Of a stretch of 64,000 bases of DNA, positions 46,817-58,496 are shown piece after piece. A program made the translations under genes and the position numbers. The DNA is from Eucommia ulmoides. Lineage: Eukaryota > Streptophyta > Magnoliopsida > Garryales > Eucommiaceae. Every line of letters starts with the position of its first letter. Positions within the stretch are counted from its first letter, which is position 1. The DNA lies in contig CM028334.1 in NCBI GenBank assembly GCA_016647705.1, positions 15,608,402 through 15,672,401 on the forward strand. Reading direction: 5' to 3'. The notes below the pieces were generated by a model, which had not been told where the DNA came from, made no database searches, and saw nothing but the letters and a program-made list of their open reading frames with translations.

Positions 46817-47930
46817 ATGGCGGAATTCGTGGAAGCAGACAATGCAGAAGCTATAATCACCAGAATTGAGCACAAGTCCCGGAAGATCGAGAGCTTACTC
46901 AAACAGTATATTTACCCCTCTCTTTAGTTACTGAACATCTATGGAATCTATATATCAGCGTATCAAAATCTAATTGGGTGATTTTATTTTATTTTTCTAA
47001 CTCTTAGGCATAAGCCCGTTGAAGCCCTCAAAACTGCTCTGGAGGGTTCGCCTCCCAAGACAAAGGACGAAAGATGCAAGGTTTTCCGGTTTCCCCAGCC
47101 TCTCTCTCTCACACACGCGCAAACAGAATTTCTATCTTCTTCCGGAATATGTCATATTTCTGGTTCTGGGCGGAAAGATGTAAAGACTCATGATGTTTTT
47201 TTGGTGGTTCTGGTTTTGTAGTCGGCGAATTGGATAGTGGTGCATAGAGCGATAATGGCTATAAAAGATGTAGATAGCTTGTTCAATTCATTGGATCCAG
47301 AGTACTATGACATTCTCATGAAGTGAGTCTCTCCCCCAATTTGAATCTACTCTATTCTATTCATCTCTGCTTGCCAGGAATTTCATGGTTAGTGCATTCA
47401 ATTAAAAGAGAATGTTTTCCTGATATTTCCTTCGATATTGAAGGTTAACCACTCTACCTATGCATCAGATACATAAGGTATCTGCTAATCTTGTTAATTG
47501 GAACCTTTGGTAGTGGCCGGCAAAGTCCAAATTGAAGTATAGTAGTTATGCTAATGAATTGCTTTTTACGTTTTGGATATTTGGGATGCGGTGGGTACAA
47601 TTTAGTTGGGTTGCTCCGATTAGTAGCAAATTGAAATTTAATGTTTGCGAATCAAGTTTAGGCAAGCCACAGCCTAGAATGATTGGTGTTGTATAGAGGA
47701 ATTGTGATGGGCCTTTCATTTATGTTTTTCTAAGAGTGTGAGGGTTAATTATTCAAGTGAAACCAAACTTTTAAATCACGGAAGCTAATAGTTTGTTGAT
47801 TTCTAAGGAGAAGCTTTGCCACTGTGATCTTATTACGGAAATCAATTCCTAGATGGCATTGCTTGGACTCAAAATAGGTAGAATAAGCCTTGGAGGTTTA
47901 ATACTTTATACAATAGTGTGTTTTTTTTTT

Positions 47931-47961
<31 letters not shown>

Positions 47962-50900
47962 GGGTGTGCTGGAGTTGTTAAAAAAAATCTGCAGTTTGTC
48001 ATATGAGGTGAGAGGCTAATGCACAGAGGGTTGGCTAAAATAAGAGTTAGAAGGTTGGTCAATTTAGTAGCATGGCTATGAATTTTTCGTTTTTTTCGGC
48101 CAAGGTATGTGCCTTTCGGTAAGATTTCTTGGGAGTATTTTGATTTTGGAGCTAGATTACCAAAGGTAGCTCTTTCTGAATTGCAAGGCTCTAAAGCATT
48201 GAGGACGCTGTTACATTGCTAGGTGGGGATTGCTGTATGGCCATATTCTTTGATAACGGCGTGGATGCTGTGTTTTTGTGCATCCAATTGTATTTATCTT
48301 TGTTGAGCCGGCTGCGGTATGTTTGACTCTGACCAGCCCTTGGTGAATGACGTGTGATCATCATCCATAGTGTTTTACTGCTGAGATACCTTTGTTCTTG
48401 ATGTGGGTGCTACATAATCCTTCTTACAGATGTATTTTAGTCTTTCACTGATGGTTCAATGGAAGTAGTTCAAGATTTAAGCTTACTTATAGCGGTGCAA
48501 TGCTTCTTTGTCCTGATTAGATGAAATGTGTTCTGCTTTAGAAAAATCACTCATTTAAAACCCAAAAAGTTCAAACTTTTTGCATCACTCCAGCTATGGA
48601 TAGCAAAGTAAATTATGTGCCCTTCCAAATACAACTGAGTAACTGATAGAGGGAGTGGTAAATCACAATCCAAGTATGCGATCGTTTTACACCTCTAAAA
48701 CATGAGGTTGCACAACTAGGGCTCCTAGAGAAGCATGTGCTTATTGTGGCAAAGACTTTGCGTGTGATACGAAGAAAGATTTCACATTCCTTTTCTTTCA
48801 AATAATCTTATTAGAATAAAATAAGAAGATTGATGGAAGACTAGGATGAGAACCCCTTCTACATCGTAAAGCTACCAGAGTACCAATATAAATGACATGT
48901 TTAAAAATAAGGGCATGTTTGATAACACTTAAATTTTAAGTGGTAATGCTGAATTTTAAGTGCTGAAATTATAAGTGCTTAATTTTGTTATCAAACGCAT
49001 TTAACTTGATAAGTACTTCATGCATTCAGTTTTAAATTCTTAATTAGATTACCAAACGAGGCCTAAGTTTCTTAATTGACCTTGGAAAGGTATAGTATAG
49101 ACATTAAAGCTTGTACGCCAAAGTTGCCCCTAATATTCCCAGTAATGACTCACTTCATTGCCTTCTAGATACATCTGCAATGGTGGAATCAATATGAGCA
49201 GGCCGCATTAGTGATATGCCTCTTGTGCTAGATCTTCTATGGAGTAATAGAATTGCCTCGAATCATATATACCAGCACCTGAGAATCAAATTCAGTACAG
49301 ATTTGAGAGGAGTTAACAATTTGTGCAAGTAGTTAGAATCCAACTTGTAGAGTGAACATTTTTGCTTCCATATTAGTAACCCAACCATAGTGTCGTGAGC
49401 TGCAAAACGTGTTTTACATTGATGATCTGTAAGAATTCAATTCCCACCATTTCCTGGATTACCATTGTTAGCTCCATCGCAATTAAGTTTGAGCTTAACT
49501 GAAGAGGAAAAGCATATAACCAACGTAAGAGGCTTGAGAGAAACGTAGCAAAGAAAGAGTCTCGATAGAATGAATAATAGGAGAGGAGTCATGCATGGCC
49601 ATAAAATAGCTGGTATCAGGATAGACATGTCCTGGTATTTTTATCCTATATTTACATTTTGACCCACAACTATTTTTCTTTTTTCACATTCCTTTTCATT
49701 CTTTCCAGAAGTCCACCAAGATTTCCATTTCTCTATATTGTGTGACGCATTAGGTTCATATCATAAGTTGGACCGAGAATCAAACTATGAGTTCTAGAAT
49801 CTAGTTGGACCCCCCAAAAAGTTTGATTTTTTGAGTGATCTAAGATGGGAAAGTTTGTTCATGTTGTCAAGCTTCTGCCGCATCTCCATGGAGGCTCTGC
49901 TTCCTCCTGTGTTGATGGGCGGAACAATAAAAGTGAATTAAATAGATTATATGTATTACTAATTAATTCATTCATTCAAGGTGAAGCTAAGGTTTACTCT
50001 CCCCCAAACAGGTGGTCTGGGGTTTGAATCATACCAGTTGCTTGAGTAGGTGTGAGTAAAAATAAGAAAAAAGAACTACTATAGTAACATCCCTGTAGAA
50101 AATTCCTCTACCTTTGTATTCAACAATACCATGAGTAGTGTCTGTTAACATGTCATAATTGTGCCTAGTTGTTAAGAAGGAATCAGAGGACCTATTTAGT
50201 TTTAATTACTATGCAATTTGATCGCTCTATCTCTATGTCGAAAAGAACCAATGTGGACATGTTAATGTCAAACCCTTCGTGCAATTGTATATCTTTGACT
50301 AATGGCAACTTGTTTGTAATCCCAATTAGAAACCCTTTCTATTATTGCAATACTTTTGTTAGAGATTTTTCTGAATTGAATTATTGCAAATCACATAGGA
50401 ACATATCATTTTTTACTGAAGGAGATGAATCCTCTATTGCGCACACGGCTTCACTTATAACTCAATATATGCGATGAGCGTTGTTTAAATTCGGTGACTA
50501 GGACGCATCATTTAGAACTATCAATATACAACAACAACAACAACAACAACGGACCCTTTGTCTCACCTAAGTAGGGTCGGCTACATGAATCCTGTTGCAC
50601 CATACAGATCGTTCGAGGGCCATCTCCTCAATTAATTTTGAACCAATCAAATCATGTCTAGTTGACTCATCTCAGATTTTCTTAGGTCTACCTTTCCCGC
50701 TTGAAGCACCTTCCACTTGAATGAATCTCATTTTCACACCATTGCTTCCTCAGGTCTTCTATATATATGTCCAAAACACCGTAAAACTATGAATATATAA
50801 AAACTTATACAAGAAGACAAACAATACTTCAACTAAGGCGAAAGGTCATATGCACAATCACAAGTTAGACATTATATTGGAGAGTAAAAAAAACTCCATA

Positions 50901-52247
50901 TAAAATATCTAGTTGATCACGTTCTGTAACAACCCGGTTTTCCAGGGCCGCTACACGGTTTCTCCCCTTGGAGAAATTAACATTAAAACCGATTGACCAA
51001 ATTTTCATTCTATAAAATCTAGTAAATTTAGAATGCGACGGCGTCCATTAATTAATAATTCATCTTATGAAAATATTTTAATTTACCACACGACGGTGAA
51101 AATTGTAATTAACATTACTTGGTTTCTACATTTGGAGATTACCACTAACACCCAACGACCAATAATTCATTTTTGATAATTGATTTGAATTTCAATAAAT
51201 CTAATTATCAGTGTAGTTGGTAAAATTTATTAACTTTTCTTCAAACAAGCACTCATATGGTTATTTTAGTGTCTCGTACTAGCGGTTTGAGATTCACCAC
51301 CCTTTCTAATTGAAAACGTCCCAGGTAGTAAATTATTCGAATTGTAAAGTATCAATTGATAATTTTTATGACTGGGAACATTTATTATATTGAGATGTTT
51401 TCAATCTCACTTCTTTTAACAACTAACAACTATAAGCCCAAACATCTCAACTCAATATTTATACTATCTTAACAACAATTTTCTGAGGATGACTTCCCCA
51501 ATCGACTCAAAACACCCACACCTTAACCTGTTTCTTCAAAGAGTTTGAAAGCATATGGTTAAAACCCTCGGTTTTTTCATCTGCCAACTCCCAATAGAAA
51601 TTGGCGTCTCTTTTTGGTTGATCTCTTTTCTTTCCAAGTTTAGTGATTCGATTTGTGGATGACCATTGCTCGCTTAAATGTGCCTTGTATTGAAAGTTGA
51701 GTTATTACACAGCAATTTTATTTCATCCCGATCACTATCATTGGTTGGACCCAATCTCACCAACATCTTATCTTCATCTCCACAATCTTCACTACCATCG
51801 TCAACTATAAAATATTTGAAAAATATCGATCCTTCTCTACACATTCAAACACTTTTCTAATCTAATGCCAACAAAGAAGATTTTCAGAGACTTTGGTGAA
51901 TCATCGGAGGTTTGTTGAGTTCTCATGATCTTTTCATTGTTCAAACATTTTTCAGAATATCTGTGTTTGTTTTTTTCTTTTCTTTTTTTTTCTTTTAAAC
52001 CGATTTGGTTGGCATAGAAGAAGAAAAAGGTACCTCCATGTCAGTCAGTATCTTTACTTTACCGTCTTGCTGCATTTACAAGCTAGTGATCTTTATTATT
52101 ATAATTCTCAGGTACTTGTATAGGGGCTTGTCGACCGGGGATCGACCCACATGCGACCAGTGCTTACGGATACATGAAAAGCTTACAGAGAGAGCTGGTT
52201 TAGGTTGCATACTGCGTTCCCTTGCTGACAATGTAAATACTGTATGA
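46817..52247 (+). CDS. ARPC5: Actin-related protein 2/3 complex subunit 5 (p16-Arc)
   Basis: The gene has four exons: 46817-46905, 47008-47080, 47222-47322 and 52112-52247. All introns are GT-AG with matching phases, giving 132 residues plus TGA. This equals the length of plant ARPC5A. The protein starts MAEFVEADNAEAII, includes ALKTALEGSPPKTKDERCK, SANWIVVHRAIMAIKDVDSL and LDPEYYDILMKYLYRGLS, and ends ERAGLGCILRSLADNVNTV, closely matching plant ARPC5. ARPC5 is the small helical subunit of the cytoplasmic Arp2/3 complex, which, activated by SCAR/WAVE, nucleates branched actin filaments needed for cell shape and trichome growth in plants. Introns 1 and 2 are short (102 and 141 bp). Intron 3 is 4789 bp and full of transposon remnants. 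The start is the first ATG after the leader, and the frame is uninterrupted. I am confident it is functional. Confidence 0.97.
47921..47964. repeat. T20-G24 homopolymer junction
   Basis: Twenty T followed directly by twenty-four G, in intron 3 of ARPC5. Compare C18-A at 17384 and G31 at 26046. Confidence 0.9.
48911..49064. mobile_element. hAT-like MITE (about 154 bp)
   Basis: The ends gggcatgtttgataac and, inverted, ggcctcgtttggtaat form imperfect terminal repeats. The interior is AT-rich with aagtgctgaattttaagtgc-like repeats. It has the size and composition of a non-autonomous hAT element. The target duplication is not clear. Confidence 0.6.
49140..49500 (-). pseudogene. LINE RNase H domain remnant
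   Basis: On the minus strand from 49500: VKLKLNCDGANNGNPGNGG, then sequence similar to I-L-D-, with stops after that. This is the start of the plant LINE-type RNase H domain (LNVDGA--GNPG-GG), including the first catalytic Asp. Further pieces (near 49380-49190) are frameshifted. It is an old copy in ARPC5 intron 3, antisense to the gene. Confidence 0.6.
49978..50045 (+). other. tRNA-like B-box segment, possible SINE head
   Basis: ctcccccaaacaggtggtct then ggggtttgaatcatacc resembles the T-arm/B box (GGTTCGAATC) of tRNA-derived SINEs. No clear A box, tail or target duplication is visible, so it is weak. Confidence 0.3.
50529..50784 (-). mobile_element. 5'-truncated RTE-type LINE with target-site duplication
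   Basis: On the minus strand the fragment reads through FGHIYRRPE-like and GK-like sequence and the 3' word attcatgtagccgaccctac, then ends in a (TTG)n tail (50550-50529). It is bounded by aactatcaatata (50516-50528) and aactatgaatata (50785-50797), a 13-bp target duplication with one change. RTE LINEs and Au SINEs share this 3' end; the coding homology favours the LINE. The insert is 256 bp and lies in ARPC5 intron 3, antisense to the gene. Confidence 0.7.
50925..51480 (+). mobile_element. LTR-like fragment in ARPC5 intron 3
   Basis: tgtaacaacccggttttcca at 50925 has the look of the start of a Tekay/Del-type LTR. No matching CA end or target duplication was found. The following DNA is AT-rich and non-coding; the right limit is a guess. 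Confidence 0.3.
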
Positions 52248-52650
52248 TCCCTATAACTCCATCTATATTAAACGAAGAGGGCTTCTTTGATGTTTAAATA
52301 AAAAAATAAAAAAATAAGTTGGGGGGGGGAGGAAGTTGTCTTTATGTATCTTTTTTTTTTAGTGAAAATGACAGTTTATATTGGTGGCATTTGTTTTTTT
52401 TTTTTTTTTTTTTTGTACCAAACATATAAGATGCATAAAAGTTGGAGGATTTTATTATTCAGTTTTTATTTATTTATTTATATAGAGTAATTCATTTTTT
52501 TAATCTTTATCAGTTTATTTTTTTCGTCTTATGGATATTTTAGCTAACATTAACTCATTTGATGTTGCATTGTTAATTGAATGACTGAAAATTCTCTTTG
52601 AAGAATGAGTTCACATTTATCATCTTTTGCAATATTCCTACATTATGTGT
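52248..52650 (+). other. ARPC5 3' flank
   Basis: Follows the stop codon. It contains G8 and poly-T runs and the AT-rich DNA expected of a plant 3' UTR. A poly(A) site cannot be placed with confidence. Confidence 0.4.
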
Positions 52651-54005
52651 GATGAAAGTATATCATTCGCAGGATAGGGTGGTTACTAATTTCATTAATC
52701 ATCTCTTAATGTAATTATACTTATTTGCTTGATTTATTACACAAATAGATTAATCTAAATAATTGCTTCAAAATATCATTTCAATTAACCATTTTATTAA
52801 ATAAAAATAATGTTTGTAGAATTCATGGCCACTTAGTAAATTTTGTTATTGGTATTCAAAGTTTGTGTCAATTCAACATACAAATTACTGTTGTGTATTT
52901 AATTAGAAAACTTTGCATTGAATTCAATATAATTAGAAAAATTTGTCATCAGTTTATGACATTACATATTTTAAATACCTATTAAATATTTACAAAAAAT
53001 ATATCCTTCGCAAAGGAGGAGTAATTGTCAATTATAATTTTATTAATAAAATCACAAGTAATTCCATTCCGATTACTTGTTTGTTTTATTTAATTACACA
53101 AACGCATTCATACAAATAATAACTCCAATCATCTCAACTAGATTAGCAAACAAAAATAACTCATTTGGAATTCAATACAATTACTTAATTAGGAAAGTTT
53201 GACTATTGAGATTTTAAGTTTATGTTAAATTCAATATAAAAATTATTATTGTGTCATTTAATTATGAAAACTTGTGTTAAGTTCAACATGATCACTTAAT
53301 AAAAAAACTTTATTATCATTTGATACCGTTACATACCTTAAAATACTGATTAAATATGCAGTAAAAATATATCTCACAAAAAATGGGTGATTTTATATCT
53401 CACAAAGAAAGAGTGATTATCATTTATAATTCAATTAATCATCTCTTCATATAATCATAATTAACTATATTTCAATTATTTATTTGCTAATTTAATCACA
53501 CAAACACATTTGTTTAAATAATAGCTTTAAAATGACATCTCAAATAACCAGTTTAGTAAACAAAAATAACATGCGTAGAATTCGACATGGTTACTTAATT
53601 AGAAAATTTTGATTACTATGATTCGATGTTTATGTTAAATTTGACATACAAATTATTATCGTATTTTATAAGTAGAAAAAGCCGGTATTGAATTTAACAT
53701 GGTTATTTAATTAACAAGAAAATTTCATTATTTAATGCCGTTAAATACCCTAAACATTGGTTAAATATGTACCAAAAATATATTGTCCACAAAAAAAGAA
53801 CGGTTACCAATTATAATTTCATTAATCATTTCTTAAGAATCATAAATAACTACATTTCTATTACTTCTTTGTTTGATTCAATTGCATTAATGTATACGTC
53901 TAAATAATATCTTTAAAATGACATCTCCATCATCCAATTAAGCATTCAAAATCAACCTTGTGGAATTCAACATATTGTTTTATAATGATTATTATTATTG
54001 TGTTT
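52650..54005. repeat. Tandem array, unit about 390 bp, 3.4 copies
   Basis: Units begin at about 52678, 53020, 53408 and 53800 with ggttac/gtgatta...tataatttcattaatcat-type sequence (steps about 342, 388 and 392). Each contains acacaaacgcatt, tttaaaatgacatctc and gaattcaacatggttactta words. Units are about as diverged as an old satellite or an internally repeated element. A rearranged relative lies at 5950-6720. Confidence 0.75.
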
Positions 54006-55380
54006 TATAATATTTATTGCGAATCACTATTTTGTTTCTTCAACTTGTAATCTTGAAAAATCAATGGGTATTTTCGTCATTTAATTTGGGCCAAATATAA
54101 CTACGAAATTAAGTGGTTCAATCTTTAAGTTCCGCGAGACTATTTAATTTAATTAAAAAATTGAGGGATTAATCGAATAATTTGGTGTTTCATGTTATTT
54201 TATCTAAATATTACATGTTAACAAAGTGGCCTACTATTTAGAATGGCACAATTATCTCTTATTAGTAATATAAATTTGCCTCAAAATATATATATTGATA
54301 TATTTACTAGGCGTCTAAATCGGTCTGGTCAAATCAGATTGATGGCTAAATCTACTAATTTTCGGGTCGCATCGGGTCCTGTCTATTTTTTAAAGGGGCT
54401 AAATCTATTATTGTATTCTATTTGGGTCGGGTCGGGTCGTGTGGTCGGGTAGGGAATGTTGGGTTAAAATGAAAGCATTAAAGAAAAAAATTATTAGTGG
54501 TCAGTTAGGATATAAGTTTTTATACTTTTTTTTTTTTTCTTTATAAAAACTCATTGAAAAAAAAAAAAACAAATATCTCAAAATTGAGAATATAACAAAA
54601 ATTGTTCTTCATATTACAACAAAGAACTCATTAAAAAAAAAAAAAAAGATATCTCAAAATTGAGAAAGTAACAAAATAGGATAAAAGGGGAAGAACTAAA
54701 GACATAAAATTTCAAAAATTGAACAAAGAAATGAAAAGTCAAAAATTGAACAAAGAAAAAAGAAGGGAAAAAGAAAATGATCAAGAATCAATTACTACCA
54801 TCAATCATCAGTTACACCTACCGCTAATCAAACATCTAATTTACATAAAATTTTAGTTTTGATCAAAATCAACAATTTTCGGTCTAGTTTTCAACATGGA
54901 TGAGCAATTTTTATACAAACTTCAAAAATCACGTAGGTCTAGCTTCCTCTTCAATCTTCACCTAGATTATACTATGTGTAGAAATCATTTTCATTATTTT
55001 GCACTCACTTGGCATATTATTGTCAAAAGCATGTTAGGGTGCATCATAAAAAAAAAAAAAAAAAAAAAAATCATTTAAAAAACCTCATTTGTATCGTGAT
55101 ATTTTAGTATCACCAGTTACATTTGCATCCATAGGATCATTCAATATTTGTTATTCACTTACGTTGATTAATCCTTTTAAGCTAAAGAAACTCATGGATA
55201 ATATTAATAAACATTATCACTTGGGGATCACACTTGTTAAATCATCAATCTAAGAGATCATATTGGGAAAACAGTTTTCAAAATATCAAAAACTTGTCTT
55301 ACCTTATATTTCTGAATGAATATACCATTATACCCTTCCATATATATATTTGAATAAACCTAATCAATTTCACCCCCAAC
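54006..55380. other. Intergenic, low-complexity
   Basis: Contains a gggtcgggtcgggtcg patch (54425-54450), several poly-A runs and no recognised gene. Confidence 0.5.
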
Positions 55381-55384
55381 CACA

Positions 55385-55424
55385 CCCGTTCAATTTCTCT
55401 CTATTCTCTCTCTCCAAACCCTAA

Positions 55425-55465
<41 letters not shown>

Positions 55466-55779
55466 ACCGAAATGGAGCACACCACCACTGTCGGCTGCCA
55501 TCGTCCAGCGACAGTAATGGATTTTCCAGCAACGAACAACAGGCTTCTGTCCAAAGGTCATCGATGTACCCGTCGGTTGCTCCCAACAACATTACTTGGG
55601 TTCAAACCAAACCAGATCCCACCACCGAAGCCACCAGCACCAGATCCGACCACCGACCACCATCGCCATCCAGATCAAATAACCGTCGACCACCCCTAAC
55701 TAGATCCGGCAACCACCGTTGGCCACCATCCAAATCCGAACCACCGACGGCCACCAACAGCAAAAACAACCTCAGTGAT

Positions 55780-55819
<40 letters not shown>

Positions 55820-55820
55820 G
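55385..55820 (+). repeat. GC-rich island between two (CT)n tracts
   Basis: (CT)n at about 55430-55463 and 55778-55817 bracket a GC-rich 310-bp block. Upstream is aaaccctaacctt, typical of plant leader sequence. ORFs in two frames (55472-55699 and 55564-55821) are rich in Pro, Ser and Thr with no known domain. It may be a promoter/leader captured from elsewhere. Confidence 0.45.
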
Positions 55821-55959
55821 ATATTCTTATAGTTTTCTTCTTCTTTTTTCTAGGTTTCAGTTATCGATCAAAATGTGTTTGGGAACATCCATGAACCCTC
55901 ACAATTTCATTGCATTTTGCTTCTCATGGTATTCTTATATATGCGTTAACGTTACCATG

Positions 55960-56340
55960 AATTTCAAATCATAATTTTGTAACATAGACAAGGTTTGACA
56001 AATAAAAAACACAGATAAGGGTGCATTGTTAAAAATGAGTAAACTTTAACGCATTCAAAACAGATGAGGGATGATGAGTTAATGTGAACACACAAAAAAG
56101 AACATGAAATGCAATACTTTAACGTGAAATTCAATTGTAATTTTGTAATATAGGCAAAGTGATTTGCTTGAACAGTTTACGTTAAATCAAGTGGTGAAAA
56201 TTAGTTTACGTTAACGTAACACACACAATCAGATAAGGAACATGCGTTAACGCGCAAAAAAAAAAAATGAATGCAAATAACGTGAATGTGAATTCAAAAT
56301 GTAATTTTGCAATATAGGTAAGGGGTATTACTTGAAGTGT
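55960..56340. repeat. About 165-bp degenerate repeat with GTTAACG palindromes
   Basis: aattttgtaacatagacaag-like words at about 55973, 56140 and 56302. Between them are gttaacg, ttaacgtaa and gcgttaacgcgc palindromes. Confidence 0.5.
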
Positions 56341-57093
56341 TTTATGTTAACATTAACGTTAACATCTCAGTTATCCAATTTTGTCTTGTTACATATGACA
56401 AAATGGCAGATTCATAAATACTTGTGAACAGAGTAGTTAAAATGCAGGGATTTTTTCCTAAAATAATATTAGGGTCTGAAAACTTAATTAATGGTGTCAA
56501 GAGGTCCAATTCCTCTATGGCCTATTTATAGACATTTCTTTTTAATATTTAAAAAAATATTTTTTCTTTTAAATATTCCTTGTGAGATTAAGTAACATTT
56601 TCACAATTTTCAAAGGTAAATTTTCATTGGATGCTTCTTGTAGTGGGAGGCAGCAAGAGGGATCTGCACAACCAAGAAAAATCCTTCTAAGAGTCAACAA
56701 CTTTTAGTGGTTTCTTCGTTGAAAACAATATCACCTCTTCTTATTCAAAGTGATTATCATGAGTTAACCAAATCCATTATTTTTTTAATCTTTTATAACC
56801 ACTTATCTATTTCTTCTTCCAATGCCGTGCCGTCACAACTAACACCACACCACACGCTATACAATACTCATACCTCTCTCTCTCTCTCTCTCTCTCTCTG
56901 TATATATATATATATATATTATTCCATATATGTTGAAATAGATAATTTTATTACTACATAATTAATCACTATTGTGTATTTCATGATCATATGCATGCAA
57001 AATACATGTATTATGATAGTTCAAGAGTTGTGTCCGTGTGATTTCTTTCAAAAATCTAGTGTTCAAAAACTCATCTCCAGACATCTGTACCAA

Positions 57094-57152
<59 letters not shown>

Positions 57153-57523
57153 GGTAAAAAAAAAAAAAAAAAAAATCATAATTTCTATTAGGATGTTCCA
57201 ACTTAAAGCCATACAGTATCAAATGGAATAACCCATTTGATTTATATAGTGATATAAGAACTTTTAAGTGATCGATATGAAACATAAATCTAACAATTTT
57301 AATAAATAAAAAATCAATAAAAATCCATGTCCCACACACACACAATCGTTCAAATAGTGGACACCATGAGCTATAATCAATATTCATATAAATTTCTCTC
57401 TCTTTTTTTTTTTTTACCTTGATTAATAGAGATAATAGTTAACATATACGATGGTACATTTTTTATATTTTTTAAAAAAAGAAAATAAAAAAGAAAAAGA
57501 AAAATGAATATATTGTGGAAACC

Positions 57524-57868
57524 TCAATGGTGGAGTGGGTTGGGGCCGGAGGGAACGACCCTCTTCTCCTCGCCGTAGCGTGGGTCGTCCACATCACCAT
57601 CATCCGGCCCGGGTGGCATGGGACGGTGTCTCCAGTGGTGGTGCCTCCACACAAACGGGCTGAAGTCGAATTTTCCGGCAACTAATGCTAATCTCCTGTG
57701 GTGGTGAGGAATACTAATACTAGGCAAGGCTTGGTGGTCATGGGTGCTTATGATTATATGAATGAAAAATGAACTGCACCTACCATGGAAGAAGAATAAG
57801 AAGAAGAGAAACAGGAGGAGAGAGATCCAAAGAATGATGAATTTGTACGATGAATTTGCAGTTTTCAT
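57524..57868 (-). CDS. CLE peptide hormone precursor, CLE11/12/13 type
   Basis: An intronless ORF of 114 residues. ATG at 57868 gives MKTANSSYKFIILWISLLLF, a hydrophobic signal peptide (residues about 8-28). It is followed by a variable His-rich region, FDFSPF, then DPRYGEEKRVVPSGPNPLHH. The last twelve residues (57562-57527) fit the CLE consensus R-V-P-S-G-P-N-P-L-H-H exactly and are identical to what I recall for Arabidopsis CLE11. The conserved FDFSPF and DPRYGEEK also occur in the CLE11-13 group. Mature CLE peptides are secreted, proline-hydroxylated and perceived by leucine-rich-repeat receptor kinases to control meristem and root development. The frame is open 56 codons upstream, with another in-frame ATG at 57985, but 57868 places the signal peptide at the N-terminus and fits family length. 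It is probably functional. Confidence 0.92.
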   Translation of the reverse strand: MKTANSSYKFIILWISLLLFLFFLFFFHGRCSSFFIHIIISTHDHQALPSISIPHHHRRLALVAGKFDFSPFVWRHHHWRHRPMPPGPDDGDVDDPRYGEEKRVVPSGPNPLHH

Positions 57869-58052
57869 GGCCCAAAGAAGAGGAGTTTGAAGATCCAAGG
57901 AAGAGAAGAGGTGGCATATGGAGAGGGAGAGGGGTAGAGAGAGAAAGAGAAGAAAGGGTGCTGAATTTTGTAGTTTAGGTAGCATGGGAAATGTTGTAGT
58001 TGAAGAAGGTTGACATGGGAGTGTGTTTGCTTCCACTAGACTTTTCTTATAT

Positions 58053-58062
58053 CCATATATAT
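58053..58062 (-). promoter_or_regulatory. Candidate TATA box of the CLE gene
   Basis: atatatatgg on the minus strand, about 185 bp before the CLE ATG. Transcription would begin near 58025. The leader would contain an ATG at 58016 opening a 13-codon out-of-frame upstream ORF. Confidence 0.35.
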
Positions 58063-58496
58063 TTTTTCAAAATAGAAAGGAGGGAGGAGGGGGTGTTGAC
58101 GAATTACACTTTTGGCCATCCAAGTTTAATAAATGTTCCATTTGGCCCTCCAACTTAGTTGTAAGCAATGTTAACTCATATGTTTACAAATCATTTCTTT
58201 TTGGTATTTCCTTCAACTAAATATCTATTTTATATAGGTTAGGTTGACCCATTCTTTTCTATTTTTTAGGACTCTTATTTTCATTTATTTTTCTAATTTA
58301 TTTTCAAATATATATACAATTTTTTTTTTCCAATATACCTTTCTGGTTTACCTTTTTTAGTCCTATTTAAAAAAAAAGATAGTTGGTGTGAAGTTCTTAT
58401 AATGACACTAAATTAATAAAAACTCTTAAACTAAATAAATATTTCAGTTTCAGTTCCATCTATTAGAATTTATATTAACACTAATGTTCTAATTAG

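Larger units (their letters stand above)
47323..52111 (+). other. ARPC5 intron 3, expanded by insertions
   Basis: Donor gtgagt (47323) and acceptor ctcag (52111) are standard. The intron contains a T20/G24 junction, a hAT-like MITE, a LINE RNase H remnant, a tRNA-like B box, a target-duplicated RTE tail and an LTR-like fragment. Its pyrimidine-rich end (51960-52000) is intact. Confidence 0.9.

Noticed and set aside
57869..58036. 56-residue N-terminal extension of the CLE ORF
   Set aside because: The extension opens with GTG, not ATG, at 58036. The internal ATG at 57868 puts the signal peptide at the N-terminus as in the family.
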